From contig CASEIZ010000034.1 of the NCBI GenBank assembly GCA_949288185.1, positions 1-61,357 on the forward strand: a stretch of DNA of 61,357 nt. The letters run 5' to 3'. A program made the position numbers and the translations under genes. Origin of the DNA: an uncultured Eubacteriales bacterium. Lineage in GTDB: Bacteria; Bacillota; Clostridia; TANB77; CAG-508. This document shows positions 25,547-34,494 of this stretch, piece after piece. Below the pieces are notes generated by a model. The model had not been told where the DNA came from, made no database searches, and was given only the letters and a program-made list of their open reading frames with translations. Each line of letters begins with the position of its first letter. The stretch's first letter is position 1.

Positions 25547-26851
25547 ATGAATATTTTAGAAATTATAGAAAAAAAGAGAGATAAAAAAGAATTGACGAAG
25601 GAAGAAATTAAATATTTTATTGAAGGATATACACATGATAAAATAGCAGATTATCAAGCTTCTGCACTAATCATGGCAATGTATTTAAATGGAATGACAA
25701 AACAAGAAACAACAGATATGACAATAGCAATGGCAAATTCAGGAGAAAAATTAGATTTATCGAGTTTAAATGAAGTGATAGTTGATAAACACTCAACTGG
25801 GGGAGTAGGGGATAAAGTATCATTAATCTTATTACCGCTAGTTGCTTCTTTGGGTGTACCAGTTGCAAAAATGTCTGGAAGAGGATTAGGATTTACAGGA
25901 GGAACAGTTGATAAATTAGAATCTATACCAGGATATCAAACAGGTATAGATATCCACAAATTTGTAGAAAATGTGGAAAAAGTAGGAATTAGTATGATTT
26001 CTCAGACATTAAATTTAGCACCAGCAGACAAAAAGATATATAGTTTGAGAGATAGTATTTCTTGTGTAGAAAGTATTCCGCTAATTGCTTCTAGCATTAT
26101 GAGCAAAAAAATAGCAAGTGGTGCACAAAAAATTGTCTTAGATGTTACTTGCGGTTCAGGTGCGTTCATGAAATCTAAAGAAAGCGCAGAAGAATTAGCA
26201 AATGAAATGATTGAAATTGGAAGATTAGCAAATAAAGAAACGGTATGTGTACTTACGAATATGGATGAACCATTGGGGCATGCCGTAGGAAATTCTTTAG
26301 AAGTTATAGAAGCTATTCAATTTTTAAAAGGTGATATGCTAGAAGATGTAAAAGAAGTGGTATTAGAGTTGGGAGCATATATGGTAAAACTTACAGGAAA
26401 AGGAGAAGATATAGAAGAAAACAAAGCAAAACTATTAGAAAATATAGAAAACGGAAAAGGATATGAAAAATTCATACAATTAATAGAAAATCAAGGAGGA
26501 GATTCTTCATATATTAAAGATACAAATCAATTTCCAAAAGCAACTTATATAGAAAAAGTATATAGTCAAAAAAACGGATATGTTCAAAGTATGAATGCAA
26601 AAGAAATTGGAAAGATTGTCTGTGAATTAGGCGCAGGAAGAATTAGAAAAGAAGATAATATTGATAATGCAGTAGGGATTATATTAAACAAAAAAGTTTC
26701 AGATAAAGTAGAAAAAGAAGAGTTGCTAGTTACCATATATGCAAATTCAAAAGAAAAACTAGAAGAAGCGAAAAAGAATTTATTAAAGGTTATAAAAATT
26801 GAAGATAGAGAAGTAGAAAAGCCAAAAATGATATTAGAGGTTATGAAATAA
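25547..26851 (+). CDS. pdp: Pyrimidine-nucleoside phosphorylase
   Basis: A 434-residue enzyme that splits uridine/thymidine/deoxyuridine with phosphate to base and sugar-1-phosphate. The family signature is clear: DKHSTGGVGDKVSLILLP and KMSGRGLGFTGGTVDKLES, with the α domain at the N-terminus and the α/β and C-terminal domains following at normal length. The frame is open to 25520, but ATG 25547 has GAGGAGG upstream. Thymidine phosphorylase (DeoA) is the close alternative. No other nucleoside-catabolic gene is adjacent. Confidence 0.9.
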   Translation: MNILEIIEKKRDKKELTKEEIKYFIEGYTHDKIADYQASALIMAMYLNGMTKQETTDMTIAMANSGEKLDLSSLNEVIVDKHSTGGVGDKVSLILLPLVASLGVPVAKMSGRGLGFTGGTVDKLESIPGYQTGIDIHKFVENVEKVGISMISQTLNLAPADKKIYSLRDSISCVESIPLIASSIMSKKIASGAQKIVLDVTCGSGAFMKSKESAEELANEMIEIGRLANKETVCVLTNMDEPLGHAVGNSLEVIEAIQFLKGDMLEDVKEVVLELGAYMVKLTGKGEDIEENKAKLLENIENGKGYEKFIQLIENQGGDSSYIKDTNQFPKATYIEKVYSQKNGYVQSMNAKEIGKIVCELGAGRIRKEDNIDNAVGIILNKKVSDKVEKEELLVTIYANSKEKLEEAKKNLLKVIKIEDREVEKPKMILEVMK

Positions 26852-26981
26852 GGGCAAAATTAACACAAAAAACTTTATTAGCAGATGTTAATTTTGAATA
26901 GTATTTACGATTGAACTGTATTTTTTTGTGATAAATAACAACAATAATGTAAAGATAAATGACAGTTTTATAAAAACAAAT

Positions 26982-27010
26982 TTGATATATTATGTAAAAT
27001 ATGGTATAAT
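26982..27010 (+). promoter_or_regulatory. Sigma-A promoter of the 38-residue gene
   Basis: TTGATA, 17-nt spacer, TATAAT preceded by GG. It is similar in layout to the promoters at 37893, 39614 and 47977. Confidence 0.7.
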
Positions 27011-27060
27011 TAAAGTTGGAACTTATCAACATTGATTGGTAAAGAAAGGAGGTGCCTCCA

Positions 27061-27177
27061 ATGAGCACCTTAGATCCAAAGGAAATTTGGACAATCCTTG
27101 CTCTTAGAGAGCAGGGATGGTCTCCAGAGGAAATTGAGGAAGAATTTCCGAGACTGAAAAAGCTTGTAGAGGCTTAG
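27061..27177 (+). CDS. 38-residue acidic protein encoded by hairpin-tiled mRNA
   Basis: Short gene with its own promoter, an AAAGGAGG ribosome site and terminator. The product (MSTLDPKEIWTILALREQGW, then SPEEIEEEF and RLKKLVEA) is helical and acidic; I know no family for it. Base use is GC-richer than the flanks. Nearly all of the message can fold locally: GGAG/CTCC over the ribosome site, TCCAAA/TTTGGA (27075-27091), an 11-bp stem (27094-27118), GGAAATT/AATTTCC (27129-27149) enclosed by TCTC/GAGA, and AAGC/GCTT (27160-27175). The sequestered ribosome site suggests translational control. Confidence 0.65.
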   Translation: MSTLDPKEIWTILALREQGWSPEEIEEEFPRLKKLVEA

Positions 27178-27196
27178 TTTCGAAAATTTTTTCTTA

Positions 27197-27223
27197 CCCC
27201 CACTTCGGTGGGGGATTTTTTTT
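27197..27223 (+). terminator. Strong terminator with TTCG tetraloop
   Basis: CCCCCAC-TTCG-GTGGGGG followed by A and nine Ts. Confidence 0.9.
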
Positions 27224-27230
27224 GGGGAAC

Positions 27231-27282
27231 AGGAAAATTAATTTTTCCTATTCAACAAAAAAACAACGTTGCACAGAAAAAT
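27231..27282. repeat. Small hairpin element, copy 1 (TGCACAG family)
   Basis: AGGAAAA/TTTTTCCT hairpin, then ACAACGTTGCACAGAAAA. The same arrangement recurs at 39550-39600, 51653-51710 and, more degenerate, 51823-51870. Confidence 0.55.
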
Positions 27283-27457
27283 AAAAAATTTATCTAAAAC
27301 TATACAAAAAACAAGAAAATAATGATATAATATAGATGTTAGTATAAAAATTTAATACTAAAATCATGTAAATACTTAGATATATAAAGAAAAATTTATA
27401 TAGGGCAGTATAGAAATAAAAATCACCTATATAATAAAAAGAAAGGAATGAGCAATT

Positions 27458-27616
27458 ATGAAAAAAGAAAACAAAGAAAAAAAACAACAAGAAAAAGTAA
27501 AGAAAACAAAGCATTATGATAAAGGAAGAATCTTTGTAAAAGTAATGGCAGGTTTTTTAGCTATATTAATGATACTTGCAACAGCTTCAACACTAATATA
27601 TTCACTAATGATATAA
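27458..27616 (+). CDS. Small single-helix membrane protein upstream of cdaA
   Basis: 52 residues: a very basic N-terminus (KKENKEKKQQEKVKKTKHYD) and one C-terminal membrane helix (FVKVMAGFLAILMILATAST). The ribosome site is AAAGGAATG. It lies 16 bp before cdaA and is probably co-transcribed. It resembles the small DUF4044-type proteins in size and topology, but I cannot assign it. Confidence 0.65.
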   Translation: MKKENKEKKQQEKVKKTKHYDKGRIFVKVMAGFLAILMILATASTLIYSLMI

Positions 27617-27632
27617 TAAAAGAGGTAAAAAT

Positions 27633-28580
27633 ATGATAATTGATTTTGGAATGAATTGGGAGAATTTTTATACAGATAATATAGTAGGATATATAAAATC
27701 ATTGCAAGAAAATCCATTTGAATTGATTACATTAATTATTGATTTAGCAATCGTAATATTTTTAATATATTCCTTTTTAAAAATTGTAAAAGGATCTAGG
27801 GCATGGCAGTTAATCAAAGGAATTGTTTTATTAATTGTGATTACTTGGCTTAGTGGATTGTTTAACTTGCAAATTTTAAATTGGATTTTAACAGGTATTA
27901 TGAATTTAGGAGTCATTGCCATCATTGTTATATTCCAACCAGAGTTAAGAAGAGGACTTGAACAATTAGGTACCAATAAATTCACAAAGTTTTTTGGAAT
28001 TGATAAAGATTTAGCAACAAAAACAAAAGAAGATATTTATAAAATTGTCATTGCAGCAGTAGAATTATCAAAAAGTAAAACAGGTGCTTTAATTGTTATA
28101 GAAAGAGATATAAAAATACAAGATGTTATATCTAGTGGAATACCAATGAATGCAGATGTATCTCCTCAACTATTAGTTAACATCTTTGAACCAAAAACAC
28201 CATTACATGATGGAGCTGTTATTATCTCAGGAAATAAAATAGCAGCAGCGGCCTGTGTATTACCACTTGCAGATGATAATGATATAGCCAAAGAATTAGG
28301 AACAAGGCATAGAGCAGCAATCGGAATTTCTAAAGAGTCTGATAGTATTGTAGTAGTTATTTCAGAAGAAACAGGAAAAATTTCTATTGCAAAAGATGGA
28401 ACTTTGATTGCTGATGTTAGTGAAGATGCTTTGAAAAAGATATTAATTACGAATGTAGTAACAAAGAGATTTGCCGTAGAGAAAAGAGAAAGAAGAAATA
28501 AAATAAAAGAAATTAGAGAAAAATTACGTAAGGAAAAACAAGAAGAAAAAGCTAAAGAAGAGGAAGAAAAGAAAGAATAG
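27633..28580 (+). CDS. cdaA: Diadenylate cyclase CdaA (c-di-AMP synthase)
   Basis: A 315-residue membrane-bound enzyme that joins two ATP into cyclic di-AMP, the second messenger for potassium and wall homeostasis in Firmicutes. Three N-terminal helices are followed by a DAC domain with the catalytic motifs LHDGAVII and GTRHRAAIGIS. The C-terminus is a long Lys/Glu-rich coiled tail. The usual cdaR-glmM neighbours are absent here. Confidence 0.92.
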   Translation: MIIDFGMNWENFYTDNIVGYIKSLQENPFELITLIIDLAIVIFLIYSFLKIVKGSRAWQLIKGIVLLIVITWLSGLFNLQILNWILTGIMNLGVIAIIVIFQPELRRGLEQLGTNKFTKFFGIDKDLATKTKEDIYKIVIAAVELSKSKTGALIVIERDIKIQDVISSGIPMNADVSPQLLVNIFEPKTPLHDGAVIISGNKIAAAACVLPLADDNDIAKELGTRHRAAIGISKESDSIVVVISEETGKISIAKDGTLIADVSEDALKKILITNVVTKRFAVEKRERRNKIKEIREKLRKEKQEEKAKEEEEKKE

Positions 28581-28605
28581 AAAGTCGCTATATATGCGAC
28601 TTTTA
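28581..28605 (+). terminator. Terminator after cdaA
   Basis: AAAGTCGC/GCGACTTT stem with a 7-nt AT loop and a short T-run, starting right after the stop codon. Confidence 0.65.
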
Positions 28606-28748
28606 TTGATTACTTTGCATTGAATATCTTTGGATAATGTTTAATTAAATAAAAATCAAGAAAAGGGTAGATATATTTTAAGTAAAAATGTATAAAAAAC
28701 GAATGATTCTAGTAAATAGATATGGATTTAAGAAGAGGAATTAAAATT

Positions 28749-29492
28749 ATGAGAAATATTAAATTAGTAATTGAATATGATGGAAAAGAATTTAATGGGT
28801 GGCAAAAACAACCAACGAAATTAAATATTCAAGGAGAAATTGAAAAAGCAATTAAACAAATAACAGGAGAAGAGGTAGATTTAACAGCTTCAGGAAGAAC
28901 AGATGCTGGTGTTCATGCTCTTGGACAAGTAGCAAATTTTAAAACAAATTCGAATATACCAATTGAAAAAATTCCAATAGCATTAAACTCTAATTTAAAA
29001 AAATCTATTGTCATAAAGTCAGCAGAAGAAGTGGAAGAAAGATTTCATAGTCGATTAAATTGTAAAAGAAAGACATATCGATATATCATTAATAATTCAA
29101 AATATGGAACAGCAATTTATAGGAATTTAGAAACCCATATACCAATGAAATTAGATATACAAAAAATGCAAGAAGCTGTGAAATATTTTGAGGGAGAACA
29201 TGATTTTAAAGCATTTAAAGCAAGTGGAACAAGTAGCAAAAGTAGTGTAAGAACAATCTATAAGGCAGAAGTGATTGATGCAGGAAATGAAAGAATTTAT
29301 ATAGAGTTAACAGGAAATGGTTTTTTATATAATATGGTAAGAATTATTGCAGGAACACTTGTAGAAGTGGGATTGGGCAAAATAGAACCAAATGAAATTA
29401 AAACAATTAGAGAATCTAAAAAACGAGAAAATGCTGGAAAAACATTACCACCACAAGGATTATACTTAGTTAATGTGGAATATGAGAAATAA
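28749..29492 (+). CDS. truA: tRNA pseudouridine(38-40) synthase
   Basis: A 247-residue enzyme modifying the tRNA anticodon arm. The catalytic aspartate is in SGRTDAGVHALGQVANF. The FNGWQKQP motif near the start and FLYNMVRIIAGTL near the end are family hallmarks. The frame is open to 28722, but ATG 28749 with AGAGGAAT upstream gives the usual N-terminus (MRNIKLVIEYDG). Confidence 0.93.
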   Translation: MRNIKLVIEYDGKEFNGWQKQPTKLNIQGEIEKAIKQITGEEVDLTASGRTDAGVHALGQVANFKTNSNIPIEKIPIALNSNLKKSIVIKSAEEVEERFHSRLNCKRKTYRYIINNSKYGTAIYRNLETHIPMKLDIQKMQEAVKYFEGEHDFKAFKASGTSSKSSVRTIYKAEVIDAGNERIYIELTGNGFLYNMVRIIAGTLVEVGLGKIEPNEIKTIRESKKRENAGKTLPPQGLYLVNVEYEK

Positions 29493-29494
29493 AG

Positions 29495-29541
29495 AAGATA
29501 GTGAAAGTTATCAGATAATATAACTTTTACTGTCTTATTCT
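29495..29541 (+). terminator. Terminator after truA
   Basis: AAGATAGTGAAAGTTAT pairs with ATAACTTTTACTGTCTT, then a T-rich tail. Confidence 0.7.
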
Positions 29542-29607
29542 TTATAATATGAACAAAGTCAATGGATTATGCATAAAATATAGTAAAAAGAAAAGAGGAG
29601 AAAGCAT

Positions 29608-30249
29608 ATGAATACAATTTTACTTATATTTTTTGCAATCCCATTAGCGGTGATTATATTTTCCATAGCATTACAAAAAGTATTAAAATGTCCAGCATTA
29701 GTGGCAGGAATCATATTTGCAATAGGTGTTATTATCACATTTATTATAGGAAATTTAATTGTTTTAGCAGTTACATTGGTCTATACATTAATCAGTTATA
29801 TAACAGCACTGATTACTTGTTTGATATGTAAATTTTCTAATAATGGTAACAATCATGATAATGGTTGTAGAAGAAATCGTTGTTGGAATAACAATGATGA
29901 AAATGATTTATTAACCATAAGTAGTCGTTGCCAAAATAATGGGAATGGTGATTTATTGACAATTAATAGTAGTTGTGCAAATGGAAACACCAATAACTTA
30001 CTTACAATTAGTAGTAATAATAATGGAAGGAATTGTTGCTGTAACAATGATAACAATAATGGTTGTGGATGTGGAAATAATAATGACATAAACACAGCAA
30101 ATACAATCAATGGTGTTATCAGAATAGTGGATAGTAATGGAAATACCTGTTGTAATAATGATGAAATAACAACTAGAATTAACGTAGTTCCAAATAGCAC
30201 AAATAATGGCAGAACAGGTTGCATTTGTGGAAGATATAGAAGAAGATAA
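29608..30249 (+). CDS. Asn/Cys-rich membrane protein
   Basis: 213 residues. The first 75 form two or three membrane helices. The remainder is a low-complexity tail very rich in asparagine and cysteine (CCCNN, GCGCGNNND) with imperfect repeats of NDLLTISSRCQNNG, GDLLTINSSCANG and NNLLTISSNNNG. It ends in a basic RYRRR. I know no family. Cys/Asn-rich repeats are common in spore-coat or envelope proteins, but that is only an analogy. It has its own ribosome site (AGAGGAG) and a terminator. Confidence 0.65.
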   Translation: MNTILLIFFAIPLAVIIFSIALQKVLKCPALVAGIIFAIGVIITFIIGNLIVLAVTLVYTLISYITALITCLICKFSNNGNNHDNGCRRNRCWNNNDENDLLTISSRCQNNGNGDLLTINSSCANGNTNNLLTISSNNNGRNCCCNNDNNNGCGCGNNNDINTANTINGVIRIVDSNGNTCCNNDEITTRINVVPNSTNNGRTGCICGRYRRR

Positions 30250-30250
30250 T

Positions 30251-30290
30251 TAAGGGAATTTGGGGACGGACTCAAATTTCCCTTTTTCTT
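30251..30290 (+). terminator. Terminator with GGGGACGG loop
   Basis: AAGGGAATTT/AAATTTCCCTT stem with loop GGGGACGGACTC and a T-tract. Confidence 0.65.
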
Positions 30291-30365
30291 TTTTGGCGTT
30301 TTCTAAAAAGAAAAAAACGATTTATTCCTCTCAATATCGCAAACAGAAACAATCTCAAAGGAACA

Positions 30366-30412
30366 AAAAATGTCCCAAACAGAAACGTCCCCAAAAGGAC
30401 ATTTTTTCTATT
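30366..30412. repeat. GTCCC-rich hairpin
   Basis: AAAAAATGTCC and GGACATTTTTT flank a loop containing CAAACAGAAACGTCCCC. Similar 'caaacagaaac' text occurs just upstream (30341-30360), so this is probably a small interspersed repeat that can also act as a terminator. Confidence 0.5.
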
Positions 30413-30469
30413 TCGGTTGAATTTTTATGAAATTTATGGTAATATATATCATACGAAAAGGAGGAGAAG

Positions 30470-31324
30470 ATGTTAGAAATCATAGAAGATACAATAATAG
30501 ATAGTGTAAGATTAATTCCTTTTTTATTTCTTACCTATTTACTGATGGAATACATAGAACATAAGACTAAAGAAAAAACAAAGGAAACCATAAGGAAATC
30601 AGGAAAATTTGGACCATTTTTTGGAGCATTATTGGGTATTGTTCCTCAATGTGGATTTTCTGTTTCTGCTACCAATTTATATGCAGCAAGAGTGATAAGT
30701 TTAGGAACATTAATTGCAGTGTACTTATCTACTTCTGATGAAATGTTGCCTATATTTTTATCAGAAGGTGTAGCCATTGATGTTATTATAAAAATATTAG
30801 CTATTAAATTGGTTATTGGTATGATAGCTGGTTTCTTAATCGATTTGGTGGTACGATTAAAGAATAAAGGAAAAGAAGACGAAGAAAAAATTATTGATTT
30901 ATGTGAAAAAGAGCATTGTCATTGTGAACATGGAATATGGAAATCTGCATTAAAACATACTGTAAACATATTTATTTTTATCTTTATCATAACATTTGTT
31001 ATTAATTTAGCGATTTATTTTATTGGAGAAGATACGATAGCTGGATTTATGCTAGATAGACCAATATTAGGACCAATTATATCTGGAATCATCGGATTAA
31101 TTCCAAACTGTGCTTCATCAGTTATTATTACACAAATGTATTTAGAAAATATTATATCTGTTGGTACAATGATTGCAGGTTTATTAGTTGGCGCAGGTGT
31201 AGGACTAGCCGTATTATTTAGAACCAATAAAGGTATAAAAGAAAATATAAAAATTACGGTTTTACTATATGCAATAGGTGTTATGTCTGGTATTATATTA
31301 GAATTGATTGGACTAACAATATAA
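30470..31324 (+). CDS. ArsP_2-type putative metal/arsenic efflux permease
   Basis: A 284-residue protein of about eight to ten helices arranged as two similar halves, each carrying a conserved motif (GIVPQCGFSVSATNLYAAR and GLIPNCASSVIITQMYLEN). This matches the putative 10-TM heavy-metal exporter family (PF11449-like), annotated as arsenic or manganese export. A central loop holds a Cys/His cluster (CEKEHCHCEHG) that could bind metal. No metal riboswitch or regulator gene is evident nearby. Confidence 0.78.
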   Translation: MLEIIEDTIIDSVRLIPFLFLTYLLMEYIEHKTKEKTKETIRKSGKFGPFFGALLGIVPQCGFSVSATNLYAARVISLGTLIAVYLSTSDEMLPIFLSEGVAIDVIIKILAIKLVIGMIAGFLIDLVVRLKNKGKEDEEKIIDLCEKEHCHCEHGIWKSALKHTVNIFIFIFIITFVINLAIYFIGEDTIAGFMLDRPILGPIISGIIGLIPNCASSVIITQMYLENIISVGTMIAGLLVGAGVGLAVLFRTNKGIKENIKITVLLYAIGVMSGIILELIGLTI

Positions 31325-31336
31325 CTAATAAGAAAC

Positions 31337-31372
31337 AAAGACTTACGATTAAATTTCGTAAGTCTTTATTTT
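31337..31372. terminator. Bidirectional terminator between converging genes
   Basis: AAAGACTTACG and CGTAAGTCTTT form a perfect 11-bp stem followed by ATTTTGG. Confidence 0.8.
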
Positions 31373-31377
31373 GGTTT

Positions 31378-33705
31378 TTATTTCTTTTCATTTCTTTTGA
31401 AATTAATAACAACAGCATCATCATTATCAAAGAAATATTTAGAATCTGTAGTATCTGTTTGTACTGGGTTGATTTCATCTCTTTCGTCTTTAAAATCTAG
31501 ATTTTTTAAATCAAATTTCTTTTTCATTGAAGTGTCATCTTCTGTGGTAGTTGTAACACCATCAGAATATTTACCAAAATCAAATACTTTAACTTTTTGT
31601 TTTTCTTTATATTTAGATTCTAAGTAGTTAAATCTACCAGGACCTACTAGCGGTTTTCCGTTGAGATTTCTAACTTTAAAAGCACATAATTTATTTGTTA
31701 GCATTGATTGTAATTTACCAGGTGTAAAATAATAAACATATGCCCATTTTGCATCACCATATTTAGGTGCATATTGTGTCTTCTCAGTGTCAAAATCAAC
31801 TTTGTAAGTCCATTCCCTGTGTTGACCAAATTCGTCACACCACCATTGTAGTTCACTTATTTCTGCATTTCCTGTAAATACCTTGTTTGCACAGTTTGAT
31901 AAAATGGTATTTCTATAATTTTCTCTAGATTTTGGTGTTTCTAATTGTGCTAAGTTTTGAGCAGAGATGATAGTTCCGACACGATATTTTCTATACATTG
32001 TGAACATAGCTTCTGTTGCTTTACAAATAAAGTCAGGGAATTCATCAACATATAGAAAATTAGGTACCCTTGAATTTTCTCCGCCAGGTCTTCTTAAAAC
32101 TGCATTTTGCATTGATATTAAGAAGAATAATCCAAATGCTTGATGGGTTGATGCTCCTAAATCACCACGTCTTGTACATATAAAAGTAATCTCACCATTT
32201 GCAAGTGCTTTATCAAAATCTATGTTATTAAATCGATTACATAAGATAGATTTGACACCAGGTAATCTTAAAAGATTATCTAATTGTGTAACTGCTGCAT
32301 AAATGTCTTTTTCAGTTTGTTCTTTAGCAGGTCCATCTTTATAGAAACATTTTCTAAAATATGCAAGTTGTATAGCATATTTTTCTTTTAATTCTTCATC
32401 ATGTGCTAATATTTCACACATTTTTTCAATCAATTCAAAGTTAGTAAACATTTTTAGCATATCTTCCATATTAGGAAGAGCACCTTCATTCATCCTAGGA
32501 TACATTTCTTTTAGTAAAATAGCTAAATTTTCGATTGCTTGAATGATAAAGTCTTCTCTATAGGCATCTTCTACTTCTTCGTGAGCATTACTATACATAG
32601 CTTTTAAAGCAGAAGAAATCGTAACGGCTATCTTTGAAGGTTCATCATAAACAAAAGGATTTAATCCCATGGAATTAGAATTTGATGGATCAATCATATT
32701 ATATTTAAACCCATAATTATCACAAACTTGTGTCATGTGGTCAATTAATTCATAATCTGGTGACATGATTTCTAATCCTAAATTCTTATATATATTTTCA
32801 CCATTTAGTGGTCCTAAAATCATCTTTTTCATATAAGCATTGTAGACATCTTCTTTTCCTTCAGCGGGAGATAGCATTTCTAATCTAAAGTTTTGATTTA
32901 GATAATCATTATCATATGGTCTTTTTAAATGTGCAATACCTGTTTTTAGTGCTGTAAATCCCATTTCTTTTGAAACTTCTCTAAAAAAGTATTTTTTCTC
33001 AATATCTCTAGCAATCATTGGTTCAAAGACCAAAGAGGTTTTTCCTGTTCCAGAACCACCACATACAAATAATGATAAATATCTAGAAGCTTCTGGAATG
33101 GTAATAACTGTACCATAATCATGATCTGTACATAGAAAAACTTCGCAAGTATATACACCTCTATCCTTTTTAGGATCAGATAAATCAATACCAGGATAAT
33201 CCCAGATAGAACGAATCTGATCTAAGTTGTCATTAATACCCATATATAACCATTTGAATACTGGGAATATAGTAACCAATGGTAAATAAAGTGAAATACT
33301 AATAAATGCAGGCTTTACAATGTCAGAGAAATCAGTAATTAATTCTACGTAATTAGGGACAGATAATAATAATAGCCAAGCTCCCATGTTTAACCACTGG
33401 GTGAACATAGAAATTGCAATGATATATAATCCAATGACATATACATAGAATATAGCAACCTTTTTCATGTTAGAAGTGGCAAATTCAGATTTTCCTGAAA
33501 ATAGAAATGCAAAAATTGGGCATGCTAAAGCTAATGTATATTGTATAGGCCCCCAATAAGAGTAGGATACACCTGTAAATATCATAAGAAGCATTTCAAC
33601 GATTCTATCGACAGCTAAATATACGGTTAATAATGTTAAAATATATGTTGCAAAAGTATTCCTATTGATATTCAATTTCTTTAAAAATTTATCGATTAGC
33701 TTCAT
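31378..33705 (-). CDS. TraG/VirD4-like type IV coupling ATPase
   Basis: A 775-residue protein with N-terminal membrane helices (about 15-175) and a large FtsK/TraG-type ATPase. Walker A is GGSGTGKTSLVFEP near residue 213, Walker B is NFLYVDEFPDF, and TraM-recognition-like sequence (TIISAQNLAQLE) follows. In conjugation such proteins deliver the DNA-relaxase complex to the channel. No relaxase, VirB4 or other transfer gene is seen in the window, so it may be a domesticated or stand-alone pump. It sits between a permease and sporulation-related genes. Confidence 0.82.
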   Translation of the reverse strand: MKLIDKFLKKLNINRNTFATYILTLLTVYLAVDRIVEMLLMIFTGVSYSYWGPIQYTLALACPIFAFLFSGKSEFATSNMKKVAIFYVYVIGLYIIAISMFTQWLNMGAWLLLLSVPNYVELITDFSDIVKPAFISISLYLPLVTIFPVFKWLYMGINDNLDQIRSIWDYPGIDLSDPKKDRGVYTCEVFLCTDHDYGTVITIPEASRYLSLFVCGGSGTGKTSLVFEPMIARDIEKKYFFREVSKEMGFTALKTGIAHLKRPYDNDYLNQNFRLEMLSPAEGKEDVYNAYMKKMILGPLNGENIYKNLGLEIMSPDYELIDHMTQVCDNYGFKYNMIDPSNSNSMGLNPFVYDEPSKIAVTISSALKAMYSNAHEEVEDAYREDFIIQAIENLAILLKEMYPRMNEGALPNMEDMLKMFTNFELIEKMCEILAHDEELKEKYAIQLAYFRKCFYKDGPAKEQTEKDIYAAVTQLDNLLRLPGVKSILCNRFNNIDFDKALANGEITFICTRRGDLGASTHQAFGLFFLISMQNAVLRRPGGENSRVPNFLYVDEFPDFICKATEAMFTMYRKYRVGTIISAQNLAQLETPKSRENYRNTILSNCANKVFTGNAEISELQWWCDEFGQHREWTYKVDFDTEKTQYAPKYGDAKWAYVYYFTPGKLQSMLTNKLCAFKVRNLNGKPLVGPGRFNYLESKYKEKQKVKVFDFGKYSDGVTTTTEDDTSMKKKFDLKNLDFKDERDEINPVQTDTTDSKYFFDNDDAVVINFKRNEKK

Positions 33706-33812
33706 TTAAAATATCCTTTCAAAATTTAAAATCATACATATATATTATCCTACAAAATAGCGAAAAAAACAAGACTTTTAGCGAAAATAATTTAACTTTG
33801 TCCAATAAAGGG

Positions 33813-34052
33813 TTACAATTCACAACTCAATAACGGACAGGGAAAGGTTATGTTATTCTAGATTTCATAAATTTCTCGGCTCAATGCGTACTTTAGCCTT
33901 TCTAAATCTAAAACAAACGAGCCTCTCGCTATTCCCGCTTCCTCATTTGTTTTAAATTAAGAAAGCCTACAAGTACTCCAATCACATTCGAAATCTATTC
34001 AATCTAGAATAACATAACCTTTCCCTGTCCGTTATTGAGCTGTGAATTGTAA
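33813..34052. repeat. Inverted-repeat element E2
   Basis: 240 bp bounded by TTACAATTCACA and its complement, with about 51-bp terminal inverted repeats that differ at one site. The interior has a second stem around a core at 33917-33947 that is identical to 47803-47833 in element E3. The flanks CAATAAAGGG and CAATAAACGG look like a 10-bp target duplication with one change. There is no open frame of note. It looks like a MITE or a mobile structured RNA. Confidence 0.75.
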
Positions 34053-34140
34053 CAATAAACGGTCCCAATTAGACAAAATGATAGTATAAAAAGTAAGATA
34101 ATGGAATATACTATTATGACAAAAGGCAAGGAGGAAAGTT

Positions 34141-34425
34141 ATGGAAGAAGGATATATGAAAAAAAGCGAATTGGAAAATTTAGATGAAAGAGAAAAAGAA
34201 ATAGAACTAATCAAAAATATTATTCATACAAGGAGAGAGTTAAAAAATGTGGATACAAATTTTGAATATGCACAAGATGATTTAGTAGATTATTATATCT
34301 ATGAAATGAAGGCTAATCAGGCAAAATTAAATTATTTAATCAAAATGGCAAAAATGAAAGGGATTACAGTCGATATGATTAATGATATAAAATATAGACT
34401 TTCTAGTGATGAAGAAGTCGTATAG
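34141..34425 (+). CDS. DUF2508 (YaaL-like) protein
   Basis: 94 residues, mostly helical and charged, with the pattern FEYAQDDLVDYYIYEMKANQAKLNYLIK characteristic of the YaaL/DUF2508 family. That family is commonly found beside recR and bofA in Firmicutes; here it directly precedes bofA, which supports the call. Function unknown. Ribosome site AAGGAGGAAAG. Confidence 0.8.
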   Translation: MEEGYMKKSELENLDEREKEIELIKNIIHTRRELKNVDTNFEYAQDDLVDYYIYEMKANQAKLNYLIKMAKMKGITVDMINDIKYRLSSDEEVV

Positions 34426-34494
34426 GTCTATTTGTCCAATGGATAGCATAATAATGAGTAAGAGGATATATATGTTATCAATTGGAGGTAGAAG

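Noticed and set aside
29853..30275. 140-codon minus-strand frame opposite the Asn/Cys-rich gene.
   Set aside because: Its Leu/Pro/Ser composition is the antisense image of Asn codons, with no ribosome site or promoter.
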